Of a stretch of DNA of 64,000 nucleotides, positions 1 through 19,583 are shown one piece after another. The notes beneath the pieces were generated by a model. That model ran no database searches. It was given only the letters and a program-made list of their open reading frames with translations, and was not told the origin of the DNA. The translations under genes and the position numbers were made by a program. Origin of the DNA: Xestospongia muta (Eukaryota; Porifera; Demospongiae; Haplosclerida; Petrosiidae); the NCBI GenBank assembly GCA_963693285.1, contig OY848919.1:2113827-2177826 (forward strand). The letters are read 5' to 3'. Each line of letters starts with the position of its first letter. Position 1 is the first letter of the stretch.

Positions 1-48
<48 letters not shown>
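1..48. repeat. (AT)n microsatellite
   Basis: Uninterrupted AT dinucleotide run at the left edge. A shorter (AT)n run sits at the same place in front of the next array unit (about 1619-1640), so the run marks the unit junction. It may extend beyond the window. Confidence 0.95.
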
Positions 49-52
<4 letters not shown>

Positions 53-667
53 TTATGTGTATGGTCTTATTAGTTAGGCAATAACCACATTATACATGTG
101 CAATGTAGTGATTTCCTGTTTTTACATTTTACAAGGTGGCGCACCTGTTTCTTCCTCTTGATAAGGATGTCTATATCATTGTTTGCACCTGTAATTTTTG
201 GACACCTGTAGTAAATGAGCAATGTGGTTTCTGTATCTCATAACTAATATTCATTATTAAGTAATCCTTTGAAAATATAGTTCTGTTGTTGTATTGTACT
301 GTATTAATATAATACTGAGGGTTGTGTATATTGTTATCTGCCCCTGATAATTACACATGTGATTGAAGTGATACTGGATATATGGGTGCAAAATCACAAA
401 GCTAACTGACTTAGTTAATGTGTTAGATATTACTTGACAAATCTGTAAAGTAACTTGATCGACATTTAAGATGTTACCAACAACTTCCAAAAATGTATAT
501 AGTACCTGACAAAAATATAAACACCAGATAATAAGGACCTCTTACACTAAGATTTCCTGAGCCAAATCTTTTGGATGTAGAGTAGGAGGAGAGTTCTTCT
601 GATCAATATATATGGTCGTTGATGGTTTGAACAGATTGAATGAAAAGGAGATAAGATTCTTTTTTAC

Positions 668-715
668 CTTATACGCATTTGATTCTGCCCGAATTTGGCG
701 TATAAGAAGATCGGG
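668..715 (+). promoter_or_regulatory. Interleaved inverted repeats upstream of LITAF-like genes
   Basis: CTTATACGC (668-676) is the exact reverse complement of GCGTATAAG (698-706). CCCGA (688-692), inside that loop, pairs with TCGGG (711-715) beyond it. As RNA this is H-type pseudoknot topology; as DNA it could be a dyad binding site. It lies about 190-230 bp before the ATG and is repeated in unit 2 (2259-2306, identical) and unit 3 (3891-3938, with one C-to-T change that leaves a G-U pair). It is lost in pseudogene unit 4. The function is unknown. Confidence 0.5.
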
Positions 716-901
716 TTTAATTATTTTAATATCTATGCTATATTAATTAAAGATATTAATTATTAAGGATAATTATATTCATAATTCATCGTATAAATTT
801 TTTCAGTTAATGTTAATGATGGTAAATTTTAATGATTATACAGTATGTGCACGTGTTATATTGTAGCGGTTACAGGAGATTTGCTCTTAGAGTAAGAGAG
901 A

Positions 902-1348
902 ATGGCCTCGTATTATCCTCCTCCTGCTCCTCAGAAACAGACTAAATTGTATTCTCAACATTATCCTGCGGCTTCACAGATGCAGACCGAACAGCATTAT
1001 CAACCTTATCCTCCTACAGCTGCTCGACCGCCACCTCCACCGATTAATTTGTATCATTATCAACCTTGTCCAGCCAATACTGTTTCACCAGTTGTGTTGA
1101 ATAGGCAGTTTGGACAAACACCTGTTCCATTGCGTTGTCCTAATTGCCAGAAAGATGTGGTGACTGAGCTTGTCTATGAATCGGGTGCGATGGTTTGGAT
1201 TGCTGTTGGAATTATCCTTCTCTTGGCTCTTTTTGTGGTAGTGCCATTGTTTTTATTTTGGATTCCATTTCTCGTTGATGATTTTAAAGATATCACTCAC
1301 ACTTGTCCTAATTGTTGCTATGTTTTTGGAAAATACAAACGAATATGA
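902..1348 (+). CDS. LITAF-like membrane protein, copy 1
   Basis: A 148-residue single-exon gene. The C-terminal ~70 residues are a LITAF domain: a CPNC knuckle, a hydrophobic segment of about 25 residues (starting near MVWIAVGIILLL), then HTCPNC. The two Cys pairs bind one zinc in this family, and the hydrophobic part lies on the cytosolic face of endosomal or lysosomal membranes. The first ~75 residues are rich in Pro, Gln and Tyr. Unlike copies 2 and 3, this copy has no PSAP motif near the start and no PPxY before the domain; it carries a five-proline run instead. LITAF proteins work in endosomal sorting and ubiquitin-ligase recruitment; the role here is inferred. The ATG context (GAGAGAATGGCC) is shared with copies 2 and 3. 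Confidence 0.9.
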   Translation: MASYYPPPAPQKQTKLYSQHYPAASQMQTEQHYQPYPPTAARPPPPPINLYHYQPCPANTVSPVVLNRQFGQTPVPLRCPNCQKDVVTELVYESGAMVWIAVGIILLLALFVVVPLFLFWIPFLVDDFKDITHTCPNCCYVFGKYKRI

Positions 1349-2500
1349 ATCTTGTCCAGTTACATTGAGGGATCTACATTATAGACTTGATTGTTATTGT
1401 AGTCATGTTGTGGATTTTTGTTTTTGATTTCATTTAACAATATCTTACAATAATTAATAATAATGTATCCTGATTGTTCTTATGCATATTAAAATTATTT
1501 TTCATTGTAACAATTGATTGGTTGATCCATGGTCATTTTGGTTATATAAAACACATCATGTGATACTGAGTAGTAGTAAACATCCAGCAGTTACATGTTG
1601 TTGTTGATTGCTAGAGCTATATATATATATATATATATATGAGATTATGTGTATGGTCTTATTAGTTAGGCAATAACCACATTATACATGTGCAATGTAG
1701 TGATTTCCTGTGTTTACATTTTACAAGGTGGGGCACCTGTTTCTTCCTCTTGATAAGAATGTCCATATCATTGTTTGCACCTGTAATTTTTGGACAGCTG
1801 TAGTAAATGAGCAATGTGGTTTCTGTATCTCATAACTAATATTCATTATTAAGTAATCCTTTGAAAATATAGTTCTGTTGTTGTATTGTACTGTATTAAT
1901 ATAACATTGAGGTTGTGTATGTTGTTATCTGCCCCTGATAATTACACATGTGATTGAAGTGATACTGGATATATGGGTACAAAATCACAAAGCTAACTGA
2001 CTTAGTTAATGTGTTAGATATTACTTGACTAATCTGTAAAGTAACTTGATTGACATTTAAGATGTTACCAACAACTTCCAAAAATTTATATAGTACCTGA
2101 CAAAAATATAAACACCAGATAATAAGGACCTCTTACACTAAGATTTCCTGAGCCAAATCTTTTGGATGTAGAGTAGGAGGAGAGTTCTTCTGATCAATAT
2201 ATATGGTCGTTGATGGTTTGAACAGATTGAATGAAAAGGAGATAAGATTCTTTTTTACCTTATACGCATTTGATTCTGCCCGAATTTGGCGTATAAGAAG
2301 ATCGGGTTTAATTATTTTAATATCTATGCTATATTAATTAAAGATATTAATTATTAAGGATAATTATATTCATAACTCATCGTATAAATTTTTTCAGTTA
2401 ATTGTTAATGATTGGTAAATTTTAATGATTATACAGTATGTGCACGTGTTATATTGTAGCGGTTACAGGAGATTGACCTTTGCTCTTAGAGTAAGAGAGA

Positions 2501-3007
2501 ATGGCCTCGTATTATCCTCTTTCTCAACCTCCTTCTGCTCCTCCTTCTCCTCAGATTCAGAGTGAACCTTGCTCTAATGAACCTCCTCCACATTATCTTG
2601 ATGCTAACAACTCTTCACAGATGCAAACTGAATGGCATAATCGACCTTATTATCCCCCTGTTGCTAATGTTACACCTCAATTGTTGCCACCACTATCACC
2701 ACCACCACTGTATCAGTATCAACCTTGTCCAGCCAGTACTATTTCACCAGTTGCATTGAATAGGCAGTTTGGACAAACACCTGTGGGCTTGCGTTGTCCT
2801 AATTGCCAGAAAGATGTGATGACTGAGCTAGTCTATGAATCAGGCACAATGGTTTGGATTGCTGTTGGAATTATTTTTCTCTTAGGTCTTTTTGTATTAT
2901 TTCCATTGTTTTTAATTTGGATTCCATTTCTCGTTGATGATTTTAAAGATATCACTCACACTTGTCCTAATTGTTGTTACGTTTTTGGAAGATACAAACG
3001 AATATGA
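2501..3007 (+). CDS. LITAF-like membrane protein, copy 2
   Basis: A 168-residue single-exon paralogue of copy 1 with the same CPNC / hydrophobic segment / HTCPNC layout. The N-terminal half is longer and carries PSAP near residue 11, the type of motif that binds the ESCRT-I protein TSG101, and PPLY just before the domain, a PPxY motif of the kind bound by Nedd4-family WW domains. Both motif types are known in animal LITAF. The last ~90 residues differ from copy 1 at few positions, while the first ~70 differ strongly and include insertions. The spacer in front of it is nearly identical to that of copy 1, so promoter control is probably shared. Confidence 0.9.
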   Translation: MASYYPLSQPPSAPPSPQIQSEPCSNEPPPHYLDANNSSQMQTEWHNRPYYPPVANVTPQLLPPLSPPPLYQYQPCPASTISPVALNRQFGQTPVGLRCPNCQKDVMTELVYESGTMVWIAVGIIFLLGLFVLFPLFLIWIPFLVDDFKDITHTCPNCCYVFGRYKRI

Positions 3008-4130
3008 ATCCTGTCCAGTTACATTGAGGGAGGTACATTATAGACTTGATTGCTATTGTAGTCATGTTGTGGATTTTTGTTTTTGATTTCATTTAACAAT
3101 CTTACAATAATTAATAATAATGTATCCTGATTGTTCTTATGCATATTAAAATTATTTTTCACTGTAACAATTGATTGGTTGATCCATGGTCATTTTGGTT
3201 ATATAAAACACATCATGTGAAGCTGAGTAGTCGTAAACATTCTGTAGTTACATGTTGTTGTTGATTGCTAGAGCTATTATGTGTATGGTCTTATTAGTTA
3301 GGCAATAACCACATTATACATGTGCAATGTAGTGATTTCCTGTGTTTACATTTTACAAGGTGGGGCACCTGTTTCTTCCTCTTGATAAGGATGTCCATAT
3401 CATTGTTTGCACCTGTAATTTTTGGACAGCTGTAGTAAATGAGCAATGTGGTTTCTGTATCTCATAACTAATATTCATTATTAAGTAATCCTTTGAAAAT
3501 ATAGTTCTGTTGTTGCATTGTACTGTATTAATATAATACTGAGGTTGTGTATGTTGTTATCTGCCCCTGATAATTACACATGTGATTGAAGTGATACTGG
3601 ATATATGGGTACAAAATCACAAAGCTAACTGACTTAGTTAATGTGTTAGATATTACTTGACTAATCTGTAAAATAACTTGATTGACATTTAAGATGTTAC
3701 CAACAACTTCCAAAAATGTATATAGTATCTGACAAAAATATAAACACCAGATAATAAGGACCTCTTACACTAAGATTTCCTGAGCCAAATCGTTTGGATG
3801 TACAGTAGGAGGAGAGTTCTTCTGATCGATATATATGGTCGTTGATGGTTTGAACTGATTGAATGAAAAGGAGATAAGATTCTTTTTTACCTTATACGCA
3901 TTTGATTCTGCTCGAATTTGGCGTATAAGAAGATCGGGTTTAATTATTTTAATATATATGTTATATTAATTAAAGATATTAATTATTAAGGATAATTATA
4001 TTCATAACTCATCGTATAAATTTTTCAGTTAATATTAATGGATGGTAAATTTTAATGATTATACAGTATGTGCACGTGTTATATTGTAGCGGTCACAGGA
4101 GGTTGACCTTTGCTCTTACAGTAAGAGAGA

Positions 4131-4610
4131 ATGGCCTCGTATTATCCTCCTTCTGCTCCTCCTGCTCCTCAGATTCAGAGTGAACCTCAATATCTTCATG
4201 CTAACAACTCTTCACAGATCCAGACTCAATGGCATAATCAACCTTATTATCCCCCTGTTGTTAATGTTAATGTTACATCTCAATTGTTGCCACCACTATC
4301 ACCGCCACCACTGTATCAGTATCAATCTTGTCCAGCCAATACTGTTTCACCAGTTGCATTGAATAGGCAGTTTGGACAAACACCTGTGCCATTGCATTGT
4401 CCCAATTGCCAGAAAGATGTGGTGACTGAGCTAGTCTATGAATCGGGTGCGATGGTTTGGATTGCTGTTGGGATTATTTTTCTCTTGGGTCTTTTTATGT
4501 TATTGCCATTGTTTTTAATTTGGATTCCATTTCTTGTTGATGATTTTAAAGATATCACTCACACTTGTCCTAGTTGTTGTTACGTTTTTGGAATATACAA
4601 ACGAATATGA
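4131..4610 (+). CDS. LITAF-like membrane protein, copy 3
   Basis: A 159-residue single-exon paralogue. It has PSAP within the first 12 residues and PPLY before the domain, then CPNC, the membrane-associating hydrophobic stretch, and HTCPSC. The final knuckle reads CPSC rather than CPNC, which keeps both zinc-binding cysteines. The N-terminal region resembles copy 2 but lacks about 9-12 residues. It is intact and probably functional, with a role in endosomal or lysosomal sorting inferred from the family. Confidence 0.9.
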   Translation: MASYYPPSAPPAPQIQSEPQYLHANNSSQIQTQWHNQPYYPPVVNVNVTSQLLPPLSPPPLYQYQSCPANTVSPVALNRQFGQTPVPLHCPNCQKDVVTELVYESGAMVWIAVGIIFLLGLFMLLPLFLIWIPFLVDDFKDITHTCPSCCYVFGIYKRI

Positions 4611-5619
4611 ATCCTGTCCAATTACATTGAGGGATTTACATTATAGACTTTATTGCTATTGTAGTCATGTTGTGGATTTTTGTTTTTGATTTCATTTAAC
4701 AATATCTTACAATAATTAATAATAATGATCCTGATTGTTCTTATGCATATTAAAATTATTTTTCACTGTAACAATTGATTGGTTGATCCATGATCATTTT
4801 GGTTGTATAAAACAGATCGTGTGATACTGAGTAGTAGTAAATATAACATAGTTCTTGTTAGTACTAAACTAATGATCAACTCCTGCAGTTACATGTAGTT
4901 GTTAATTGCCAGAGTTATTATATATGAGATTCTTTGTAGTTAGACAATAACCATATTATACATATACAATATTAATGTAGCAATTTCCTGTTTACACTTT
5001 ACTAATTGTTGTCGTGTTTAATTTAGAGTATACGAAGGAAACTCATTTATGATTTGATTACATCAGTATCTATAAATATAATTTTTAATCATTGTTTGTA
5101 TTTTTTTAGTTTCCAGGACATAATTTTAAAAATTAATCAATTGATTTAACCAAATATGATCATTTAGATAACATATAAGACACTGACAGATAATAGACAT
5201 TGGACTGTTTTCATAACTAATGTACTGACTAATACCTGGTACTACTTATGTATATTCTGTTTAATTTAATATGTATATTCTGTTTAATTTAATGCCTCAT
5301 TAGTTAGACACAAGAATTTTCATGAATGCTGGACCTATGTGTAAGGGCTGTCACTATGGAATTTATAACCGTACACGACATAGATTCTTTGGACATAGAT
5401 TCTTTGGAGTGTAAGAAGTTTCAGGTTTAATTATTTTATTCTATGTTAAATTACATGTAATTATTAAAGTAATAATTATATTCATAACTCATATTGTATA
5501 AAAAATTTTTACCGGTCAATGGAGGTACATTTCAATGATTTATACCGTATGTACACATATTATATTGTAGCGGTCACAGATGTATAGGAGATTGACCCTC
5601 GCCCTTGGAGTAAGAGAGA

Positions 5620-6113
5620 GTGGCCTCGTATTATCCTCTTTCTCAACCTCCTTTTGCTCCTCCTTCTCCTCAGATTCAGAGTAAACTTTGCTCTAATGAA
5701 CCTTCACATTATCTTGATGCTAACAACTCTTCACAGATGCAAACTGAATGGCATAATCGACCTTATTATCCCCCTGTTGTTAATGTTACACCTCAATTGT
5801 TGCCACCACTATCACCACCTCCACCATATCATTATCAACCTTGTTCAGCCAATACTATTCACCAGTTATATTGAATAGACAGACACCTGTTCCATTGCGT
5901 TGTCCCAATTGCCAAAAAGATGTGGTGACTAAGCTTGTTTATGAATCAGGTGCAATGGTTTGGATTGCTGTTGGAATTTTTTTTGTCTTGGGTCTTTTTT
6001 TGATATTTCCATTGTTTTTATTTTGGATTCCATTTTTCATTAATGATTATAAAGATATCACTCACGCTTGTCCTAACTGTTGTTGTGTTCTTGGAAGATA
6101 CAAACAAATATGA
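5620..6113 (+). pseudogene. LITAF-like pseudogene, copy 4
   Basis: The fourth copy is broken in two ways. The start position reads GTG (5620-5622) where the other three have ATG in identical context. In the stretch reading ACTATTCACCAG (about 5850) one T of the ACTATTTCACC run is missing, which shifts the frame before the LITAF domain. A 9-bp in-frame loss also removes the FGQ codons. The domain continues in another frame (5841-6113) with CPNC and HACPNC still readable, so decay is recent. Rescue by an upstream ATG or slippage cannot be excluded from sequence alone but looks unlikely. Confidence 0.85.
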
Positions 6114-6560
6114 ATCCTGTCCAGTTATATTGAGGAAGATACACTATTGACTTTATTGGTATTGCAATTATGTTGCTATGGTTTTTAATTTTTAATTTCA
6201 TTTAAATTTAGCGTTCTTATTACAATGATGTGTCCTAATTGTTGTCATGAATATAGTATACAAAGAAAAATCATTTATGATATGATTACATCACTATTTA
6301 TAAATATTTAATCATTGCTTCTATTTTTTTAGTTTCCAAGACAATTTAAAAAATTGATCAGTTGGTTTAATTAAAACATGGTAATTTAGATAACATGTAA
6401 GACACTGACAGATAATAGAGAGATCATGCTGTTTTCATAACTAATGTACTGACTGATATCTGGTAGTTATGTATAGTTACTTATAATAGCTATGAAGATT
6501 CTGTTTAATTTATGTCTAGATCTCATTAGTTAGACACAAGAATTTTCATGATATATTCCC

Positions 6561-7216
6561 ATTGTATCTTCATAGAGTTACCCTAGTCTTATTAAAGTGT
6601 CAACTAAATATGTTAAATTTTGGAAGAGTATCTACATTTCTTAATACAAGTGACAAACATAAGAAACACAACACATTAAGTTAGCTAAGGTACATCTTTT
6701 TGAATGTAACTGATGAATCGTTTATGTTCACTCATCACAGGATTTGAACCTTTTCAGTCTCCTCCTGAAAACTCAATAGAAAGATGAGATTATTGAGATT
6801 GTTTAAAATTAAATCCTGACTTGCCTGATAACAATGAGATTTTGTTTACGTAGTATTAATTTTTGAGATTACTTTATTAAAACAACATTTTTAGCCTGTA
6901 CTTGTTCTTACAATGTGGGGCATCTCTTTCACCTTCACTACCTATAGTAACTAAACCTTTTCATCACTGATATCACCATCATCACTGATGTCATCACCCT
7001 CATCAATACAATACCATCACCCTCAAGAGATATTATCATCTTAAGCCTCTCTTGTCACCACATCTATGACATCAATCTCATCAGGTGAGCTGAAATATTT
7101 TGTATATTGTAAATACTAAGTGTAAATACAATTATCATAACATTTATTTGTAGGTTCTCTCCATTTAATAGACTCCCTCCAAGTGTTAGTAGATTTGTGT
7201 TCCCTTTGTTAATAAA
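6561..7216. other. Intergenic region, no gene seen
   Basis: AT-rich sequence after the remnant fifth array unit. A patch rich in CATCAC/CATCATC words lies at 6950-7090. I see no convincing coding frame or RNA gene. Confidence 0.6.
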
Positions 7217-7726
7217 CTACTCATAGTGTATAGCTAATAATAATTACTACTGATAGTGTATAGCTAATAATAATTACTACTGATAGTATATAGCTAATAA
7301 TAATTACTACTGATAGTGTATAGCTAATGATAATTACTACTGATAGTGTATAGCTTATAATAATTACTACTGATAGTGTATAGCTTATAATAATTACTAC
7401 TGATAGTGTATAGCTTATAATAATTACTACTGATAGTGTATAGCTTATAATAATTACTACTGATAGTGTATAGCTTATAATAATTACTACTGATAGTGTA
7501 TAGCTTATAATAATTACTACTGATAGTGTATAGCTTATAATAATTACTACTGATAGTGTATAGCTTATAATAATTACTACTGATAGTGTATAGCTAATAA
7601 TAATTACTACTGATAGTATATAGCTAATAATAATTACTACTGATAGTATATAGCTAATAATAATTACTACTGATAGTGTATAGCTAATAATAATTACTAC
7701 TGATAGCGTATAGCTAATAATAATTA
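7217..7726. repeat. 30-bp minisatellite, about 17 copies
   Basis: Unit TACTGATAGTGTATAGCTAA plus TAATAATTAC, in exact 30-bp register. Two main variants occur in blocks: CTAATAA in the first and last units and CTTATAA in a central run of consecutive units (about 7345-7590). The block arrangement points to expansion of one variant from the middle by slippage or unequal exchange. Confidence 0.95.
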
Positions 7727-8170
7727 AAAGTGCAATCTAGTATTAACTGACATTACAGTGATCATTCATGACATCAGTTAGAAATATTAATTAAATTAAG
7801 TGACATTTCAGTTAAACAGCTGTGCATTATTGATTTCATGTACATGGATGAGAATGGATGAACAAGGAATGATTAAATGAACAGATACAATACAACTAAG
7901 TTACTTTGAATCATTATTGGTAGCAAGACAATAGCATTTAATATAATTGATTGTTTTCATATGATTTGACTAAAAGTGCTAAGTAAAATAACATAATATA
8001 TTAATATAGTAGTAACCTATCTGTCCATCTATACTGATTACTGTTCAGGAGAGTATTGTAAGTATTAGGTTTTGAAGAAAGAAAGAAGAGCTACAAGATA
8101 AACTATATTCAACATGAGTGTTATCTCCAGGTACATGTAATACAATCTTGGGGTGTGTCAGTATTTAGTG
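7727..8170. other. Upstream region of the glycosyltransferase
   Basis: AT-rich intergenic DNA that presumably holds the promoter of the gene at 8171. No specific element recognised. Confidence 0.5.
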
Positions 8171-9634
8171 ATGGTTAAAAGTAAACATGTTCTCTGGTGT
8201 CTTCTGGTTCTCTGCTTGTTTATACTTGTTGTTATCATTGTATTTAAATATAACACAATCTCTTCAGTTGTAAACAACAGAACAAAACTTCTTGCTCTTG
8301 TCGGACATGATCAATGGAGTTACAGATCTAAGCAAGATTACTCACTACATACTCAAATTGTCTTTCCTCATGGCAGTCTCTTACATCCTGTGGACTATCT
8401 CGTGAAAACAACATGGATCAAACAATTGCAATCATTCCTCCAACAACACTCAAACAAGCTTGTTGTCATGGTAACAGCAAACTATTTATTTCTTGATATT
8501 TTATTAAATTGGCTAGCAGCTGCTCAGCACAATGCACAAATGAATATAGAAACTGTTTTAATATTAAGTATGGATTCCTCTCTTCATGAAGTACTCTCTC
8601 ATCGAGGTATTACTTCAATTTTAGTCAACAGAAATGACGTTATTCGTCCTTCGGCAAAATTACCCACTCGATATTCTCATTTTTGGATTATTCGTTGTAC
8701 AGTGACACGCCTTCTGAATTATTGGGGTTTTCATGTTGCTATGTTTGATGTGGATGCTGTCATACTGAAAGATCCTCGTCCATTATTTCAAAAGCATATA
8801 GGATCAGACATTGTTGGGTCACAAGGAAAGTACCCATTTGAATTACATCGTAAATGGGGCGTGACTTTATGTATGGGTGTGGTTTTATTTCGAAGCACCT
8901 CTTCAACTGGTAAGGTGACACATCTACATCAATATAATGTGTGCTAATCTATTTATGCATCCACCAGACCTGGTATCAATTATATTTCTATTTAACATAT
9001 TATTATTGCTACTACTATAGACAAAACAATTAGTAATATATTAATATATTACATTAATCTATTATTATTACTATTATGGAGAAAAAATAAATAAATAATT
9101 ATATATTATAATTATAATTACATAATCTAAATTGTCCTATCATTCATCCACTAACCTACATCCATTAATTCATCCATCCGTCCATCCATTTCTTCATTTT
9201 TCCATCCATTGATTAGTCCATCTCATTACATAGACTTGTTCTGGACAAAATCAAACAAGTTCAAACATACAGTCCAAGATGATCAAGTCAAAATAAACCA
9301 CGTATTAGATGGGTTAAATATAGAATGGTACACATCACAAAACTGCAACTACATTGAGCACTGTGCTATTACTGGTCTAAGTCCAACAGGTCTAAATGTC
9401 ACACTATTACCACATGATCTAGTCTGCAGATCATGTGACCTGAACAAAAAACCACATTACTATATATGGCATGACAGGGCCTCTCGTACAGAACCGAGCA
9501 AGGAGAGTAAAGCTAAGGAAGGAGGGGTGTGGTTTCTTAGAGAGGATTGGAAAGCTGTGTTTCAACAGTCAAATTTATCGGGTAATAATTTGATAAGAAC
9601 ATTATTAGCCGTAAAATCTAAAGTTAAAAAATAA
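8171..9634 (+). CDS. Type II membrane glycosyltransferase (nucleotide-diphospho-sugar transferase family)
   Basis: Two exons, 8171-8909 and 9234-9634, give 379 residues; the intron is GT-AG in phase 1. I start at the ATG at 8171. A short cytosolic basic stretch is followed by one hydrophobic segment (about residues 8-26), as in Golgi type II enzymes. The luminal part carries the DVDAV motif within MFDVDAVILKDPRPLF, the DxD metal/sugar-nucleotide site of this family, and later DDQVKINHVL, typical of the C-terminal half of Nucleotid_trans domains (RRA/RGXT-like families). The sugar donor and acceptor cannot be told. The last ~60 residues are Lys/Glu-rich and unrecognised. The intron (8910-9233) contains TCCA-rich simple repeats. 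Confidence 0.8.
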
Positions 9635-9750
9635 CTACATAAGATTTTTTTATCTAAATAGCTTTTTACTAGGTCATAAGTCAGGTCACCTGGTTTATCA
9701 ATAAACAGACATATTATATGTAGTGTAAATTAAAGGATACATAATATTTT

Positions 9751-9973
9751 AAAGGTCACATTATATATAATTGAACAGAACATAGCAGGTGGTTTTTCAT
9801 ATGTAATGTAAAGTAAAGGAGACATTACTTAATATTTTAAAGGTCACATTATATATAACTGAACAAAACATAGCAGGTGGTTTTTCATATGTAATGTAAA
9901 GTAAAGGAGACATTACTTAATATTTTAAATGTCACATTATATATAATTGAACAGAACATAGCAGGTGGTTTTT
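9751..9973. repeat. 88-bp tandem repeat, about 2.5 copies
   Basis: The text GTCACATTATATATAA (with flanking AAAG or AAAT) recurs at about 9751, 9839 and 9927, and GAACATAGCAGGTGG or its variant follows each. Units are nearly identical. It lies 3' of the glycosyltransferase. Confidence 0.9.
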
Positions 9974-11515
9974 AGTTATCCAATATATCAGTACTCACAT
10001 ATATAGTGTACATGTTGACAGAAATATTTCAGACACCACGTAATTCACATTACTTGTAATACATTATAGGTAGTAATGTAATAATGTATTTATTAATGGT
10101 ATATGTTTGTAAGCCATTAAATTAGTGTTGTAATTGTTTAACAATAACTAAAACTAAAACCATTTTTGTAAAAGGGAAATCATTATTGTTAACAATAACA
10201 AAACTATAACTAAAATTAGTTAGAAATCATTAACAAACAATAATTAAAACAAAAATTGCAGCTCTATACTAGTAAAATAAGAAAAAATTATTAACACGTT
10301 GATGTGTAAACAAGGTGCATAGACCTATTGAATGGTCAAAGAACTTTTACAATACCACGAGTCATCACCTGACTTGGCTGTTTATATGAGGATTTATTTG
10401 TTTCATTCAAAAGGAGAACATTATAAAGGAAAAAGAATCAGCTTTGGTAAAGTCAAAAAGGTCCCAATGTAATAATTTCACTTAAACATTTGACATTGTA
10501 CATTTGGCACTTAAATGTTATCCTTTAAAATAGACTTTCATCAATAACAATAACAAAAATTTGATTCACTAACAATAACTAAAGCAAACAATCACATCAA
10601 TTTTGTGAACAATCAATAACAAAACTAAAATTCAAACAAATTTTGTACAATAACAATAACAGTAACTAAATACAAATTCAATACTTTTACAACACTAGAT
10701 TAAATCTTGTCAAAGAGAATGTAATTCTTTTGTAATCAAGATAGTAATAAATAAATGATGTCTTACTAAATGTATTTAGTGGAGCATACAGATAGAGTGA
10801 TAAGCCACCTTTTCAAAATCCAACTTTTACATGAACAGAAAGAAAAGGTAGTTGAACTGAATGATAGAAAAGGATATGGAATTATGGATACAGTGAGTGA
10901 GCAAAGAGAATGGGAAAAAGGACCACCAACATGCAAATCCTATTGACCATCTCCCCCACTAGCTGTGGAGAAGAAAAATGGGTTGGGAGGGGAGAAAGGA
11001 TTATGTGATCTGTTGTATGTATAAGCTAGATAGTCCATTAAAGAAAAGGTTTGAAGGAGTGAGTCCAATGAGTAGAAGAGTTTCCACCTACAGTATTTGC
11101 TTTATGTAATGTCTAAATTGTAGAAAGTTCCTCATTAAAAAAGTACAAATTGATAAACAACAACAACAAACAATTGTCTAAAAAAACAAACAAAATTTGT
11201 TTACACATTAAAAACACAACTTTCAATTTCACAAATGGCTATTATACATAAATACTGTAAACCAAAAAATAATGATAAAAACCTTATATATTTACACACA
11301 CAAACAAATGAAAGAAACCCACACAACTTAACAAACAGAAAAACATTTTATGAAACACACTACACAGCATAGAGTACGTCTAGTTTAGAGATCTGAGACA
11401 AAAACATACATACATAAAGTTATTAGAAATCTGTTTCTCTGTATTGTGTAAACAATAATAATAGTAATAACAATATTACTGATGTTCTCTTTCGATATGC
11501 TGCATATGTCTTCAG
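9974..11515. other. Intergenic, AT-rich with AACAATAACAAAACT-like tracts
   Basis: From 10130 to 10700 there are many short runs of the type CAATAACAAAACTAA, a low-complexity A/C-rich strand. From about 10770 to 11110 the composition is less biased, and a 58-codon open frame (10770-10946) is present with no recognisable domain. The last ~100 bp is the 3' flank of the Tec-like kinase. No gene is supported. Confidence 0.5.

Positions 11516-19583
<8,068 letters not shown>

Larger units (their letters stand above)
49..6560 (+). repeat. Tandem array of LITAF-like gene units
   Basis: Units start with the same spacer text (GTGTATGGTCTTATTAGTTA) near 56, 1646 and 3282, giving a period of about 1.6 kb: unit 1 49-1639, unit 2 1640-3276, unit 3 3277-4920. 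Unit 4 (4921 to about 6250) is more diverged and holds the pseudogene. The spacer of unit 4 (5020-5330) recurs at 6255-6560 with no gene after it, a remnant fifth unit. Each full unit holds a promoter/leader, one single-exon LITAF-like gene and a 3' flank. By eye the spacers of units 1-3 differ by only a few bases per hundred, so the duplications are recent or the spacers have been homogenised. Confidence 0.9.

Noticed and set aside
257..490. Antisense open frame repeated in three array spacers (also 1896-2081 and 3528-3713)
   Set aside because: Its conservation follows from the near-identical spacer DNA; there is no domain, no low-complexity-free signal, and variable C-terminal ends.
2562..2759. 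Second plus-strand frame overlapping the Pro-rich part of LITAF copy 2 (and equivalents in copies 3 and 4)
   Set aside because: Shadow of the Pro/Gln/Tyr-rich coding frame; not preserved in copy 1 and no recognisable domain.
10770..10946. 58-codon frame in the intergenic region before the kinase
   Set aside because: No recognised domain, no neighbouring exons or repeats in frame; length is compatible with chance.
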